Both the position numbers and the translations under genes were made by a program. A stretch of DNA of 28,012 bases from SZUA-217 sp034658975 (GTDB lineage: Bacteria; Actinomycetota; Acidimicrobiia; Spongiisociales; ZC4RG35), in assembly GCA_034658975.1 (NCBI GenBank), contig JAYEGJ010000112.1, positions 1-28,012 of the forward strand. The letters run 5' to 3'. The notes beneath the pieces were generated by a model. It did no database searches, was not told where the DNA came from, and was given only the letters and a program-made list of their open reading frames with translations. Positions 16,638-23,438 of the stretch are shown here, piece by piece; positions within the stretch are counted from its first letter, which is position 1, and every line of letters begins with the position of its first letter.

Positions 16638-16645
16638 GGCGGCCG

Positions 16646-17305
16646 ATGTCTTCCATGATCCTGACTGTCGACGGCCCCAGTGGCACCGGCAAGAGCACCG
16701 TTTCCAAGGCTGTTGCCGCGCGGGTCGGGATCCCATACCTCGACACGGGTGCGTTCTATCGGGCCGCGACGCTGGCGGCCCTGCGTTCGGGTGTCGACCT
16801 CGCCGATGAGGCAGCCGTGTTCGAAGTCGTCGCCGTGGCCAGACTGGACCAGAGCGACGGGTTGATGACGCTCGACGGCGACGACATCAACGACGAGATC
16901 AGGGGGGATGCGGTGACCAAGGCTGTATCGCAGCTCTCGGCATTGCCAAGAGTCAGAGAGCTGTTGGTGGATCTACAACGCATTTGGGTGGAGAAGAGGG
17001 GGAGCCGTGCGGTGGTCGAGGGGCGTGACATCGGTTCGATCGTGTTCCCGGATGCTGACGTCAGGGTCTATCTCGACGCCCGCCCCGAGGTTCGTGCGTT
17101 GCGGCGAGCGGTCCAGGTCGGGGCCGATCTCGAAGAAACCATCGACGACCTCAACCGGAGAGACCGCGCCGATTCGACCCGGGCTGCTTCCCCTCTGGCT
17201 GTTCCGGAGGGGGCGCATGTCTTGGATACGTCCGATCTCTCGTTCGAGGAGGTTGTAGAAGCGGTGGTCGGTCTCCTCGACGCGAAGTCCTCAACCTCCG
17301 GGTGA
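16646..17305 (+). CDS. cmk: Cytidylate kinase
   Basis: Phosphorylates CMP and dCMP with ATP, completing the pyrimidine supply with PyrG in this window. The 219-residue protein starts with the P-loop DGPSGTGKST (residues 9-18), then YLDTGAFYRAATLAAL (CMP-binding), a middle segment with the VVEGRDIGSIVFPDADVRVYL signature, and a lid region R-R-D-R-A-D-S-T-R. The ATG at 16646 gives two residues more than an alternative ATG at 16655. The cmk-der neighbourhood is conserved in mycobacteria (Rv1712-Rv1713), but ispH is inserted here. Position after the rRNA pseudouridine synthase is common. Confidence 0.95.
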   Translation: MSSMILTVDGPSGTGKSTVSKAVAARVGIPYLDTGAFYRAATLAALRSGVDLADEAAVFEVVAVARLDQSDGLMTLDGDDINDEIRGDAVTKAVSQLSALPRVRELLVDLQRIWVEKRGSRAVVEGRDIGSIVFPDADVRVYLDARPEVRALRRAVQVGADLEETIDDLNRRDRADSTRAASPLAVPEGAHVLDTSDLSFEEVVEAVVGLLDAKSSTSG

Positions 17306-17309
17306 CTCT

Positions 17310-17315
17310 TAGAAT
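17310..17315 (+). promoter_or_regulatory. Candidate near-leaderless -10 element of ispH
   Basis: TAGAAT (five of six matches to TATAAT) lies nine bases before the GTG at 17325, in the 19-base gap after cmk. The predicted start site is about three bases upstream of the codon. No ribosome site is visible. Confidence 0.45.
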
Positions 17316-17324
17316 CGCCTCATC

Positions 17325-18371
17325 GTGGTCAATCGAGTCCTAATAGCTGAGCCCCGCGGCTTCTGTGCCGGTGTCGAAATGGCGATCAAGGCACTGACCT
17401 GGATGACGCGCATCTTCGACGGGCCGGTCTACTGCTACCACGAGATCGTGCACAACGAGTGGGTCGTGCGCGCCTTCGAACGTGTCGGAGTCGAGTTCGT
17501 CGACGACATATCGGAAGTACCCCCGGGCGCTCCGATCATGCTTTCGGCCCACGGCTCGGCTCCAGATGTGGTCGCAGCAGCAGAGAGCCGGGCTGCCGTG
17601 GTCATCGACGCGGTGTGTCCGTTGGTCACCAAGGTCCACCACGAGGTCAAGCTGATGTCGCGGAAGGGATACGACATCATCTACATCGGACATGAGGGCC
17701 ATGACGAGGCGATGGGAACTGTGGCCGAGGCGCCCGCGGCGATAACGCTCGTCGAACCTGAATCCGGACTCGGTGATTTCTCTCCAACCGATCCGTCGAA
17801 GGTCGCTCTCGTTGCCCAGACGACGCTCGGACTCCACGAGTGGCGTCAGGTCATGGACGAAGCAGCTACCCGGTTTCCAGAACTCAAGACCGCGCGGAAG
17901 TCGGACCTTTGTTACGCCACGACCAACCGGCAGCAGGCCGTGGAGGAGCTTTCCGACTCTTGCGATCTGATCCTGGTTGTCGGATCGCACAACTCCTCCA
18001 ATACCCAGGCCTTGGTCCGGGTTGCCAGGGAGAACGGCACTGCCTCATATCGAATCGATTCGGCGTCGGATATCGACAAGAGCTGGCTCGAAGGCGTTTC
18101 GACGGTCGGATTGACAGCCGGGGCGTCCGCTCCCGATCATCTCGTCCAGGAGGTAATCGACGCTCTCGAGCCTGAGGATGGCTTCGAGCTCTGGAGTGCA
18201 ACCGAGGAAGAGGAGTATTTCCCGCTTCCCCCACAGCTTCGCGCTTTCGTGTCCACTCTGCAGGCGCTCGTGGAGGCCGGCGTGGGAGCGAGGGGACCGG
18301 CAGCAGGTTCCCTCCTCGACAAGGATCGCGAGTGGAACGCAACCGAAGCTTTGGATCTGGTCAGCTCATGA
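17325..18371 (+). CDS. ispH: 4-hydroxy-3-methylbut-2-enyl diphosphate reductase
   Basis: Final step of the non-mevalonate isoprenoid pathway, giving isopentenyl and dimethylallyl diphosphate. The 348-residue protein carries the three [4Fe-4S] ligands Cys14 (RGFCAG), Cys98 (DAVCPLV) and Cys196 (SDLCYATTNRQ), plus the diphosphate-binding HEIVHN (39-44), LSAHG (73-77) and the catalytic Glu in HDEAMGT (Glu128). The GTG at 17325 lies directly before the first strand, and the gap upstream holds a TAGAAT hexamer. The stop overlaps der by four bases. Polyprenyl phosphate made from its products is the likely acceptor for the mannosyltransferase at 2110. Confidence 0.96.
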   Translation: MVNRVLIAEPRGFCAGVEMAIKALTWMTRIFDGPVYCYHEIVHNEWVVRAFERVGVEFVDDISEVPPGAPIMLSAHGSAPDVVAAAESRAAVVIDAVCPLVTKVHHEVKLMSRKGYDIIYIGHEGHDEAMGTVAEAPAAITLVEPESGLGDFSPTDPSKVALVAQTTLGLHEWRQVMDEAATRFPELKTARKSDLCYATTNRQQAVEELSDSCDLILVVGSHNSSNTQALVRVARENGTASYRIDSASDIDKSWLEGVSTVGLTAGASAPDHLVQEVIDALEPEDGFELWSATEEEEYFPLPPQLRAFVSTLQALVEAGVGARGPAAGSLLDKDREWNATEALDLVSS

Positions 18372-19681
18372 GACAGCTCCCGGTCGTAGCCATCGTCGGC
18401 AGACCCAATATCGGCAAGTCGACCTTGGTGAATCGGATCATTGGATCGAGGTCCGCCGTCGTTGAAGAGCTATCTGGAGTCACGCGGGATCGGCGCGAGT
18501 TCGAGGCTGATTGGGCCGGGCGTGACTTCTTGATCGTCGACACCGGCGGCTGGGAGGTCAAGCCGGATGGTGATCTCAATCGCTCGATTCGAGAGCAAGC
18601 CGAGGGTGCAGTCTCCGGAGCCGATGTCGTGGTGCTCGTCGTCGACGGAACAGCCGAGTTGACCGACGACGACGCGGGGGTGATCACGATCCTGAGAGCG
18701 GCCGGCATTCCGATCGTTCTCGCAGCGAACAAGCTCGATGATGCGGCGTCGGAATGGAACGTAGACCGATTCTGGGGTTTGGGACTGGGTGAGCCAAACC
18801 CGATCAGCGCCTATCACGGCAGGGGAGTGGGCGACCTGTTGGACGAGGTGGTCGGGGCTCTTCCTGAGGAATCAACAGATGCAGTGGAGGATCCGCTCCC
18901 GCGGATTGCCATCGTTGGTCGTCCCAATGTCGGCAAGTCCACCCTTCTCAACAGGCTTGTGGGCGAGGACCGGGTGATCGTCTCCGAGGTGCCCGGGACG
19001 ACTCGCGACCCGATTGACGTCGAGGTGGAAATCGACGGGGAGAGCTACCGGCTTGTCGACACGGCAGGCATTCGGCGGAAGCCACAGATAAACGAGGACG
19101 CCGACTTCTACGCCGTGCTCCGCGCCAGGGAGGCTCTCGCAAGTGCAGATGTGGCGATTCTCATGGTCGATTCGACCGAAGGGGTGACCCATCAGGATCA
19201 GCGCATCGCCTCCGAGATCGTGGAGACGGGTGCCGCGGTCATCATCGTGCTCAACAAGTGGGACGCCGTCGATGACGAGCAACGTGAGCTGGCGGAGCGT
19301 TCGCTGCCTGACCGGTTTGGATTCTTGTCCTGGGCTCCGGTGCTGAGGATGTCCGCCAAGACCGGAGCTCGGGTTGGCAGGCTGGGCGCGGCGATCGAAG
19401 CGGTTCTGGAGACGGCTGAGACTCGTGTGTCAACGGGTCGCCTGAATCGCGACTTTCGGGCCTGGACTCAGCGGCATCCGCCGCCAGTACGCAAAGGACG
19501 ACGTCCCAAGCTCCACTACGTGGTTCAGGCCGGGACGGCGCCCCCGACGTTCGTGGTGTTCCTCTCGGGTGGCGATTTGGGCGAGGATTATCTGAGATTC
19601 ATCGAGAACAAGCTGCGTCAAGAGCATGACTTCCTGGGCAATCCGATTCATTTCGTTACCCGCACGAAGAGCGAGAGATGA
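18368..19681 (+). CDS. der: Ribosome biogenesis GTPase Der (EngA)
   Basis: A double-GTPase for 50S ribosome maturation. The 437-residue protein has two G domains in tandem: first P-loop GRPNIGKST (11-19), with TRDRREFEADW switch and NKLD; second GRPNVGKSTL (about 191-200), with PGTTRDPIDVEV and NKWD. A C-terminal KH-like domain (about 350-437) follows. The frame is open 36 bases upstream of the chosen start, but ATG at 18368 overlaps the ispH stop (ATGA) and matches the family N-terminus. Its stop overlaps the ATG of a 46-residue ORF. This position after cmk matches Rv1713. Confidence 0.95.
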   Translation: MRQLPVVAIVGRPNIGKSTLVNRIIGSRSAVVEELSGVTRDRREFEADWAGRDFLIVDTGGWEVKPDGDLNRSIREQAEGAVSGADVVVLVVDGTAELTDDDAGVITILRAAGIPIVLAANKLDDAASEWNVDRFWGLGLGEPNPISAYHGRGVGDLLDEVVGALPEESTDAVEDPLPRIAIVGRPNVGKSTLLNRLVGEDRVIVSEVPGTTRDPIDVEVEIDGESYRLVDTAGIRRKPQINEDADFYAVLRAREALASADVAILMVDSTEGVTHQDQRIASEIVETGAAVIIVLNKWDAVDDEQRELAERSLPDRFGFLSWAPVLRMSAKTGARVGRLGAAIEAVLETAETRVSTGRLNRDFRAWTQRHPPPVRKGRRPKLHYVVQAGTAPPTFVVFLSGGDLGEDYLRFIENKLRQEHDFLGNPIHFVTRTKSER

Positions 19682-19818
19682 CCGACCCACAACAATCACA
19701 TCAGGATCAGGAGATCAAGACGCCATTCAGCTTCAAGCTGATGGTGGTGCTGGTCGTCCTCTACCTGGGTTGGCGCTTGGTCCAGGGCGTCGTCTGGCTG
19801 TTCGAAACGGTGTTCTAG
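19678..19818 (+). CDS. 46-aa single-pass membrane microprotein coupled to der
   Basis: Too short for routine gene calls. ATG at 19678 overlaps the der stop in the same four-base ATGA manner as its true gene neighbours. The peptide begins with a polar Gln/Asp/Glu-rich head of about 18 residues (MTDPQQSHQDQEIK), then a hydrophobic stretch from about Phe17 to Val45 (KLMVVLVVLYLGWRL, VVWLF) that can span the membrane once, ending in a short tail. No homologue recognised. Coupling argues it is translated. Function unknown; a small membrane adaptor is possible. Confidence 0.6.
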   Translation: MTDPQQSHQDQEIKTPFSFKLMVVLVVLYLGWRLVQGVVWLFETVF

Positions 19819-19903
19819 TGGTTAAAAAGCCGACCTGAGGTAGTACGGCCCATATCCGGGCCTAACCGCCTCGAGAGATGCGGTCTCCGAGCCAGCGGAC
19901 TCC
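19819..19903. other. Intergenic stretch with inverted repeats
   Basis: Just after the microprotein. GGCCC and GGGCC frame an ATATCC loop (about 19848-19863), and GGTTA (19820-19824) can pair with TAACC (19863-19867). At 19870-19891, CTCG then GAGA pairs with TCTC then CGAG around a TGCGG loop, with one bulged A: an 8-base-pair hairpin. This might be a transcription end for the der operon, but no T run follows. Confidence 0.35.
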
Positions 19904-20071
19904 TTGACTCCTTGGTCAGGAGAGGTCGTCGGGGCGCTCTTGGATGGCGTAACGGCCGGGCTGTACGACCTTCTCCGCATCCTGATCGTCATAACCCTCG
20001 TGACGGGGTTGGTTGCGTTGGCCGGCTTCCTGATAGTCAGGAGACGACCGACCGAAAGCGCCGACGACTAG
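19904..20071 (+). CDS. Possible 55-aa single-pass membrane protein
   Basis: Open frame ending at the TAG at 20069. Its middle holds a long hydrophobic helix (LLRILIVITLVTGLVALAGF) closed by a basic RRR cluster, the pattern of a small inner-membrane protein with its C-terminus in the cytoplasm. TTG at 19904 or 19940 are the in-frame starts; neither has a good ribosome site, and the first lies inside a tandem GACTCCTT repeat. The stop shares the bases CTAG with the minus-strand gene at 20068. Coding status is uncertain. Confidence 0.35.
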   Translation: MTPWSGEVVGALLDGVTAGLYDLLRILIVITLVTGLVALAGFLIVRRRPTESADD

Positions 20072-20274
20072 GAACCGACCCAGAAGAACACCCCGAGCGT
20101 GGCCATGATGGCCAGGGCCAACAAGATCGTCAGACCTGTTCGGCTTCGCACTGCGAGGAGGAGTGATCGCGCGCGTCTGCTCAGCCATGAGGGCTTCTCT
20201 GAAGTCGCTCTCAGAGAACTCAGCTCCGGGGCGTCGGCCATCCGGTTCTGCACATCGTCGGGGTCGTGGTCCAT
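20068..20274 (-). CDS. 68-aa single-pass, tail-anchored-type membrane protein
   Basis: Minus-strand ORF with start codon at 20274 and stop TAG at 20068-20070. The first half is soluble and polar (MDHDPDDVQNRMADAPELS), then a basic segment (RRAR, RSR), then one C-terminal helix (LTILLALAIMATLGVFFWVG). A C-terminal single helix after a basic segment suggests cytosolic N-terminus and tail-anchored topology. TATGAT lies 16 bases upstream (20291-20296, minus strand), a good -10. Downstream of tRNA-Pro on the same strand, separated by a hairpin. No domain recognised; function unknown. Confidence 0.6.
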   Translation of the reverse strand: MDHDPDDVQNRMADAPELSSLRATSEKPSWLSRRARSLLLAVRSRTGLTILLALAIMATLGVFFWVGS

Positions 20275-20290
20275 TGAGTCCTAAATTGGA

Positions 20291-20296
20291 ATCATA
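20291..20296 (-). promoter_or_regulatory. Candidate -10 element of the minus-strand membrane protein gene
   Basis: The minus strand reads TATGAT (five of six matches to TATAAT). The expected start site is near 20284, giving about ten bases of leader before the start codon at 20274. It lies directly after the tRNA hairpin. Confidence 0.4.
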
Positions 20297-20297
20297 A

Positions 20298-20324
20298 GGA
20301 AGCCCCGGGGTTTCCCAGGGCTCC
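20298..20324 (-). terminator. Hairpin after tRNA-Pro (probable terminator)
   Basis: On the minus strand, GGAGCCCTGGG pairs with CCCGGGGCTTCC: about 11 pairs with one bulged T and one G-T pair, loop of about four bases. It begins eight bases after the tRNA 3' end. The following TTAT is only a short T run, so it may end transcription weakly. Confidence 0.6.
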
Positions 20325-20331
20325 CTCGTCG

Positions 20332-20406
20332 TCGGGCTGAGAGGATTTGAACCTCCGACCTCGTGACCCCCAGTCACGCGCGCTAACCAAGCTGCGCCAC
20401 AGCCCG
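20332..20406 (-). tRNA. tRNA-Pro (anticodon GGG)
   Basis: 75 bases on the minus strand. The acceptor stem CGGGCTG pairs with CAGCCCG, with discriminator A; CCA is not encoded. The D-arm is GCGC-AGCTTGGTTA-GCGC. The anticodon arm is CGTGA-CTGGGGG-TCACG, anticodon GGG reading CCC proline codons. The T-arm is GGAGG-TTCGAAT-CCTCT. All four stems form. A terminator-like hairpin follows. No integrase or att-like duplication of its 3' end was seen, so it is not an obvious integration site. Confidence 0.95.
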
Positions 20407-20438
20407 AGACACCGAGCGATGTCCGCCCGAGCCAGGCC

Positions 20439-20444
20439 AGATTA
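20439..20444 (-). promoter_or_regulatory. Possible -10 element of tRNA-Pro
   Basis: The minus strand reads TAATCT, matching TANNNT, 32 bases upstream of the tRNA 5' end. No clear -35 is seen. The rest of 20407-20545 separates the divergent tRNA and binding-protein genes and holds no convincing ORF; a forward promoter could not be fixed. Confidence 0.28.
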
Positions 20445-20559
20445 CCGCTCTCGGATGCCGTACTTCCAGCCGGGCCCCGTGACTATCTCCAAGTTTGCGC
20501 GAATGGGCGGTTAAGGCGCACCAGGCGAGTGCCGATCAACTCGTTGGGAGGTCGCCGCA

Positions 20560-22398
20560 TTGCGCGAGCAGACACTTAGAACAATTGGTGCGACGGTGGT
20601 GCTCTTCGGCATCGCGATCGCCGCCGTCCTTCAAGTGGGCCCGGGAGGCGATCCAAGCGCCATCGCGCTTGTGGCCGATCCGGAGCCTTCCACCGCGGTT
20701 GCCGAGGAGACCGCCCCGTCGGATACGTCTGAAGACGTCGCTCCGACCACCACGGCACCCGAACCATTCGCCTACCGCATCGGAGTTCTCGCTGGGGTTA
20801 CGACCGAGAACTTCTGGGCTTTCTACGGCGATCAGCCGTCTGTGTGGAACTCATACATCCTCGGTCCGACCAAGGTTGCGTTGTACTCACTGGCTCCCGG
20901 CACCGGGATTCTCGAGCCGGAACTGGCGACCGAGACCGTGACTCCCAGCTTCGACTCGGAGGGGTGGCGGGTTCGGGTGCCACTTCGCGAGGATCTCTCG
21001 TGGAGTGACGGCTCTCCGATCACCGCCGACGACGTCGTCTTCACGTTCGAGACGGTCCGGTCTCTCGGGCTCGGAGGCAGTTGGAGCGAAGCCTTCCCGA
21101 CGGTCATCGAGTCGGTTCACGCCGATTCGGACTACGAGCTTCGCATCGAATTCTCCGAAAGGCCGACCCTTGGGATCTGGCCACACGGTCCGGGTCTTGC
21201 CCCTGTGATGTCCTCCGGATTCTGGTCCGGCAAACTCAGCGGACTCGACGCAGCAGCTCTCTACGAGCTCTCCGGCGCCGATGACCCGGCCAGTGGCCCA
21301 TTGAATCTCCAGTCGGTCGAAGACAATCTTCTGATCAGCAATGCCAACCCTGGATATGGGCTGACTTCAACCCCCGACATCGTCGAGTACCACGTCTTCT
21401 CCTCAGAGGAAGAAGCGGTCACGGCTCTTGAGCAAGACCAAATCGACTACGTGCTGTCTCCGAAAGGCCTCACGGCAGCACACGCCGAGAGACTTGGTGC
21501 CGATACCGCGATGGAAGTCACCAACAGCCCCGCCAACGGTGTTCGGTATCTCGGGTTCAATCTGAACAGGGCGCCGATGTCGGACCAGGCCTTCAGGGCG
21601 GCTTTGGCGCTTCTGGTCGACCGCAACGACATCGCCAACGAGATTCCCACCGGGGCAACCGTCGCCAACAGCTTTGTGTCATCGGCCAACGTGAAGTGGT
21701 TCTCCCCCGACGGGGCCTCCGCAAACGAGGTGCTGTTCAGCGGCGATGTAGCGAGTCGCCTGAGCCGGGCACTGATTGGACTCCGTGCCGCGGGGTACAC
21801 CTGGGAAGTTGAGCCCCAGATATCCGCCGACGGGGTGATTTCTGCCGGCTCCGGCTTGCTGATCGATGGCGTCGCCCCCGCTCCTCTGACCATTCTCACA
21901 CCTGGCGATGAGTACGACCCGTCGCGTCCCATTCACGCCGCCACCATCGCCGAAGCCCTGGGTCTGCTCGGGTTTGACGCCCGGCCGGTGGAAACCGATT
22001 TCGACACGGTGGTCGACCTTGCATTCACCGCCGACGAGGACGGCCTTCTGCACTACGACATGTACCTCTTGGGCTGGACTCTCGGCAACCCGACATGGCC
22101 CGGGTATTACCGGCCTCTCTTCTCCACAACCGGCGCAGTGAACAACACCGGATACTCCAGCCAGGCTTTCGAGCAGGCGCTGGCGGCATATGAGAGCGCT
22201 TCTACGGTCGAGGATGCTTCCGTGGCCCTCTGGGCGATGGAATCGGTTCTCGCCGCCGACTTGCCCTACTTGCTCCTCTACACATCGGAGATAACCGAGG
22301 CCTTCAGGTCGGACCGCGTGTCCTTCGGTCACGCCGACGGTCTTGGCGGTATTCAGGCCCGGCTGGGCGGCGTCCTTGACGTAAGCCCCGCTGACTGA
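20560..22398 (+). CDS. Oligopeptide-type extracellular solute-binding protein (SBP family 5)
   Basis: 612 residues. Residues ~7-25 form a hydrophobic segment (VVLFGIAIAAVL) behind a short basic head, then a long Ala/Pro/Thr/Glu linker (about 35-70), then the family 5 fold: LREDLSWSDGSPITADDVVFTFE is the hallmark motif, and VRYLGFNLNRAPMSDQAFRAALALLVDR is another. These proteins deliver peptides or nickel to ABC permeases. No lipobox Cys is seen, so it is secreted or held by an uncleaved anchor. Start TTG at 20560 is supported by GGGAGG (20546-20551) eight bases upstream. No permease or ATPase genes are adjacent: an orphan binding protein. Confidence 0.88.
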   Translation: MREQTLRTIGATVVLFGIAIAAVLQVGPGGDPSAIALVADPEPSTAVAEETAPSDTSEDVAPTTTAPEPFAYRIGVLAGVTTENFWAFYGDQPSVWNSYILGPTKVALYSLAPGTGILEPELATETVTPSFDSEGWRVRVPLREDLSWSDGSPITADDVVFTFETVRSLGLGGSWSEAFPTVIESVHADSDYELRIEFSERPTLGIWPHGPGLAPVMSSGFWSGKLSGLDAAALYELSGADDPASGPLNLQSVEDNLLISNANPGYGLTSTPDIVEYHVFSSEEEAVTALEQDQIDYVLSPKGLTAAHAERLGADTAMEVTNSPANGVRYLGFNLNRAPMSDQAFRAALALLVDRNDIANEIPTGATVANSFVSSANVKWFSPDGASANEVLFSGDVASRLSRALIGLRAAGYTWEVEPQISADGVISAGSGLLIDGVAPAPLTILTPGDEYDPSRPIHAATIAEALGLLGFDARPVETDFDTVVDLAFTADEDGLLHYDMYLLGWTLGNPTWPGYYRPLFSTTGAVNNTGYSSQAFEQALAAYESASTVEDASVALWAMESVLAADLPYLLLYTSEITEAFRSDRVSFGHADGLGGIQARLGGVLDVSPAD

Positions 22399-22403
22399 CC
22401 CTG

Positions 22404-22409
22404 TACTCT
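22404..22409 (+). promoter_or_regulatory. Candidate leaderless -10 element of the pgsA-like gene
   Basis: TACTCT ends six bases before the GTG at 22416, so the expected transcription start is the G of GTG. It lies in the 17-base gap after the binding protein. TTGACG at 22376-22381 is 22 bases upstream, too far for a standard -35. Confidence 0.45.
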
Positions 22410-22415
22410 GCCGAC

Positions 22416-23012
22416 GTGGCCCAACCCACTGTCAGCAACAAGATTCTCACCATCCCGAACGTCATCTCGTTCGTTCGTCTCATCGGTGTCGGTGTCTTTT
22501 GGTGGGTCCTTCTCGTCAAGGAAGACATTGCGATGGCCGCCTGGTTCATATTCATCATCGGTTGGACCGACTGGATCGATGGTTATCTCGCCCGCCGCCT
22601 CAATCAGGTCACCGCTCTGGGCAAGGCTCTGGATCCGGTGGCTGACCGCCTGATGATTGCCTCGGCTGTGGTCGGTGGCCTCATAGCCAACGTGGTTCCG
22701 GCTGTGGTCGGCTGGCCTCTCATAGCAAGGGAGATCTTCATGGGCGGCCTTGCCCTGCGGCTGTGGGCGAAGGGGGCAGGCACCCTCGAAGTCCGATATC
22801 TCGGCAAGCTGGCGACGGCCTGGCTGTATGGGGCCATCCCGGCGTTCTATCTGGGGGCGGCCGGTGTCGTTCCGTGGCTCTTCAACGGGCTCGGGTGGCT
22901 ATTCGGGGTGGCAGGGCTCGCCGTCTACTGGTTCGTGGCATTCCAATACGCCAGCGACGCGAAGAAGGTTTTGACGCAGGTAGAGTCCGCGTCGGTCGGC
23001 GAGGAGAATTGA
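22416..23012 (+). CDS. pgsA: CDP-alcohol phosphatidyltransferase (PgsA-like)
   Basis: An integral membrane enzyme that joins CDP-diacylglycerol to an alcohol phosphate; PgsA makes phosphatidylglycerol phosphate. The 198-residue protein has the full motif D-x2-D-G-x2-A-R-x8-G-x3-D-x3-D: Asp52, Asp55-Gly56, Ala59-Arg60, Gly69, Asp73, Asp77. Several hydrophobic helices surround it. It matches the position of pgsA2 (Rv1822) ahead of gcvH-garA, but the true alcohol (glycerol phosphate or inositol phosphate) cannot be told from the motif alone. GTG at 22416 is chosen; a TACTCT hexamer sits at leaderless spacing. The stop shares a base with gcvH (TGATG). Confidence 0.88.
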   Translation: MAQPTVSNKILTIPNVISFVRLIGVGVFWWVLLVKEDIAMAAWFIFIIGWTDWIDGYLARRLNQVTALGKALDPVADRLMIASAVVGGLIANVVPAVVGWPLIAREIFMGGLALRLWAKGAGTLEVRYLGKLATAWLYGAIPAFYLGAAGVVPWLFNGLGWLFGVAGLAVYWFVAFQYASDAKKVLTQVESASVGEEN

Positions 23013-23392
23013 TGCAAGTACCGGAAGATCTGGTCTACAGCGACGAACACGAGTGGATACAGCGTAAGGGCGACAACGTCGTCCGCGTCGGAATCACCGA
23101 CTACGCACAGGATCAACTTGGAGACGTCGTATACGTTGAACTGCCCGACGAAGGATCGACTGTTGCCAAGGATGATCTCCTGGCTGAGATCGAAAGCACC
23201 AAGTCGGTGGGCGAGGTCTATGCGCCGTTCGCCGGCACTGTCACTGCCATCAATCAGGCAGTTGCAGATTCGCCCGAACTCGTCAATTCGAGTCCTTATG
23301 GGGATGGCTGGCTGGCCGAAATCACCGTCGATGGCGAGGTCAACACTGATGGCCTGCTCGACGCAGCCGGCTATCGAGACCTGACCGAGTAG
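23012..23392 (+). CDS. gcvH: Glycine cleavage system H protein
   Basis: Lipoyl carrier of the glycine cleavage complex, shuttling the aminomethyl group between the P, T and L proteins. The 126-residue protein starts MQVPEDLVYSDEHEWIQ and carries the lipoyl-lysine Lys64 in EIESTKSVGEVYAP. The upstream open frame is a shadow; ATG at 23012 follows GAGGAG (23001-23006) by five bases and shares a base with the pgsA stop. The other glycine-cleavage genes are not in the window. Next to garA, as in Rv1826-Rv1827. Confidence 0.95.
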   Translation: MQVPEDLVYSDEHEWIQRKGDNVVRVGITDYAQDQLGDVVYVELPDEGSTVAKDDLLAEIESTKSVGEVYAPFAGTVTAINQAVADSPELVNSSPYGDGWLAEITVDGEVNTDGLLDAAGYRDLTE

Positions 23393-23422
23393 TCCAAGAC
23401 CGGCCCAACGCTGGCTGGGTCC

Positions 23423-23428
23423 TATCAT
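23423..23428 (+). promoter_or_regulatory. Candidate -10 element of the garA-like gene
   Basis: TATCAT lies in the 46-base gap after gcvH, ten bases before the ATG. GGGGGG (23431-23436) is an apparent ribosome site. Just upstream, GGCCCA (23402-23407) and TGGGTCC (23416-23422) could form a short bulged hairpin. Confidence 0.35.
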
Positions 23429-23438
23429 CAGGGGGGAA

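Noticed and set aside
20332..20406. tRNA-Pro as an integration site of a genomic island
   Set aside because: No integrase lies beside it and I saw no repeat of the tRNA 3' end in the window. Flanking genes are housekeeping or tiny.
23402..23422. GGCCCA/TGGGTCC hairpin after gcvH as a terminator
   Set aside because: Six pairs with a bulge and no T run. Likely chance; it overlaps the probable garA promoter region.
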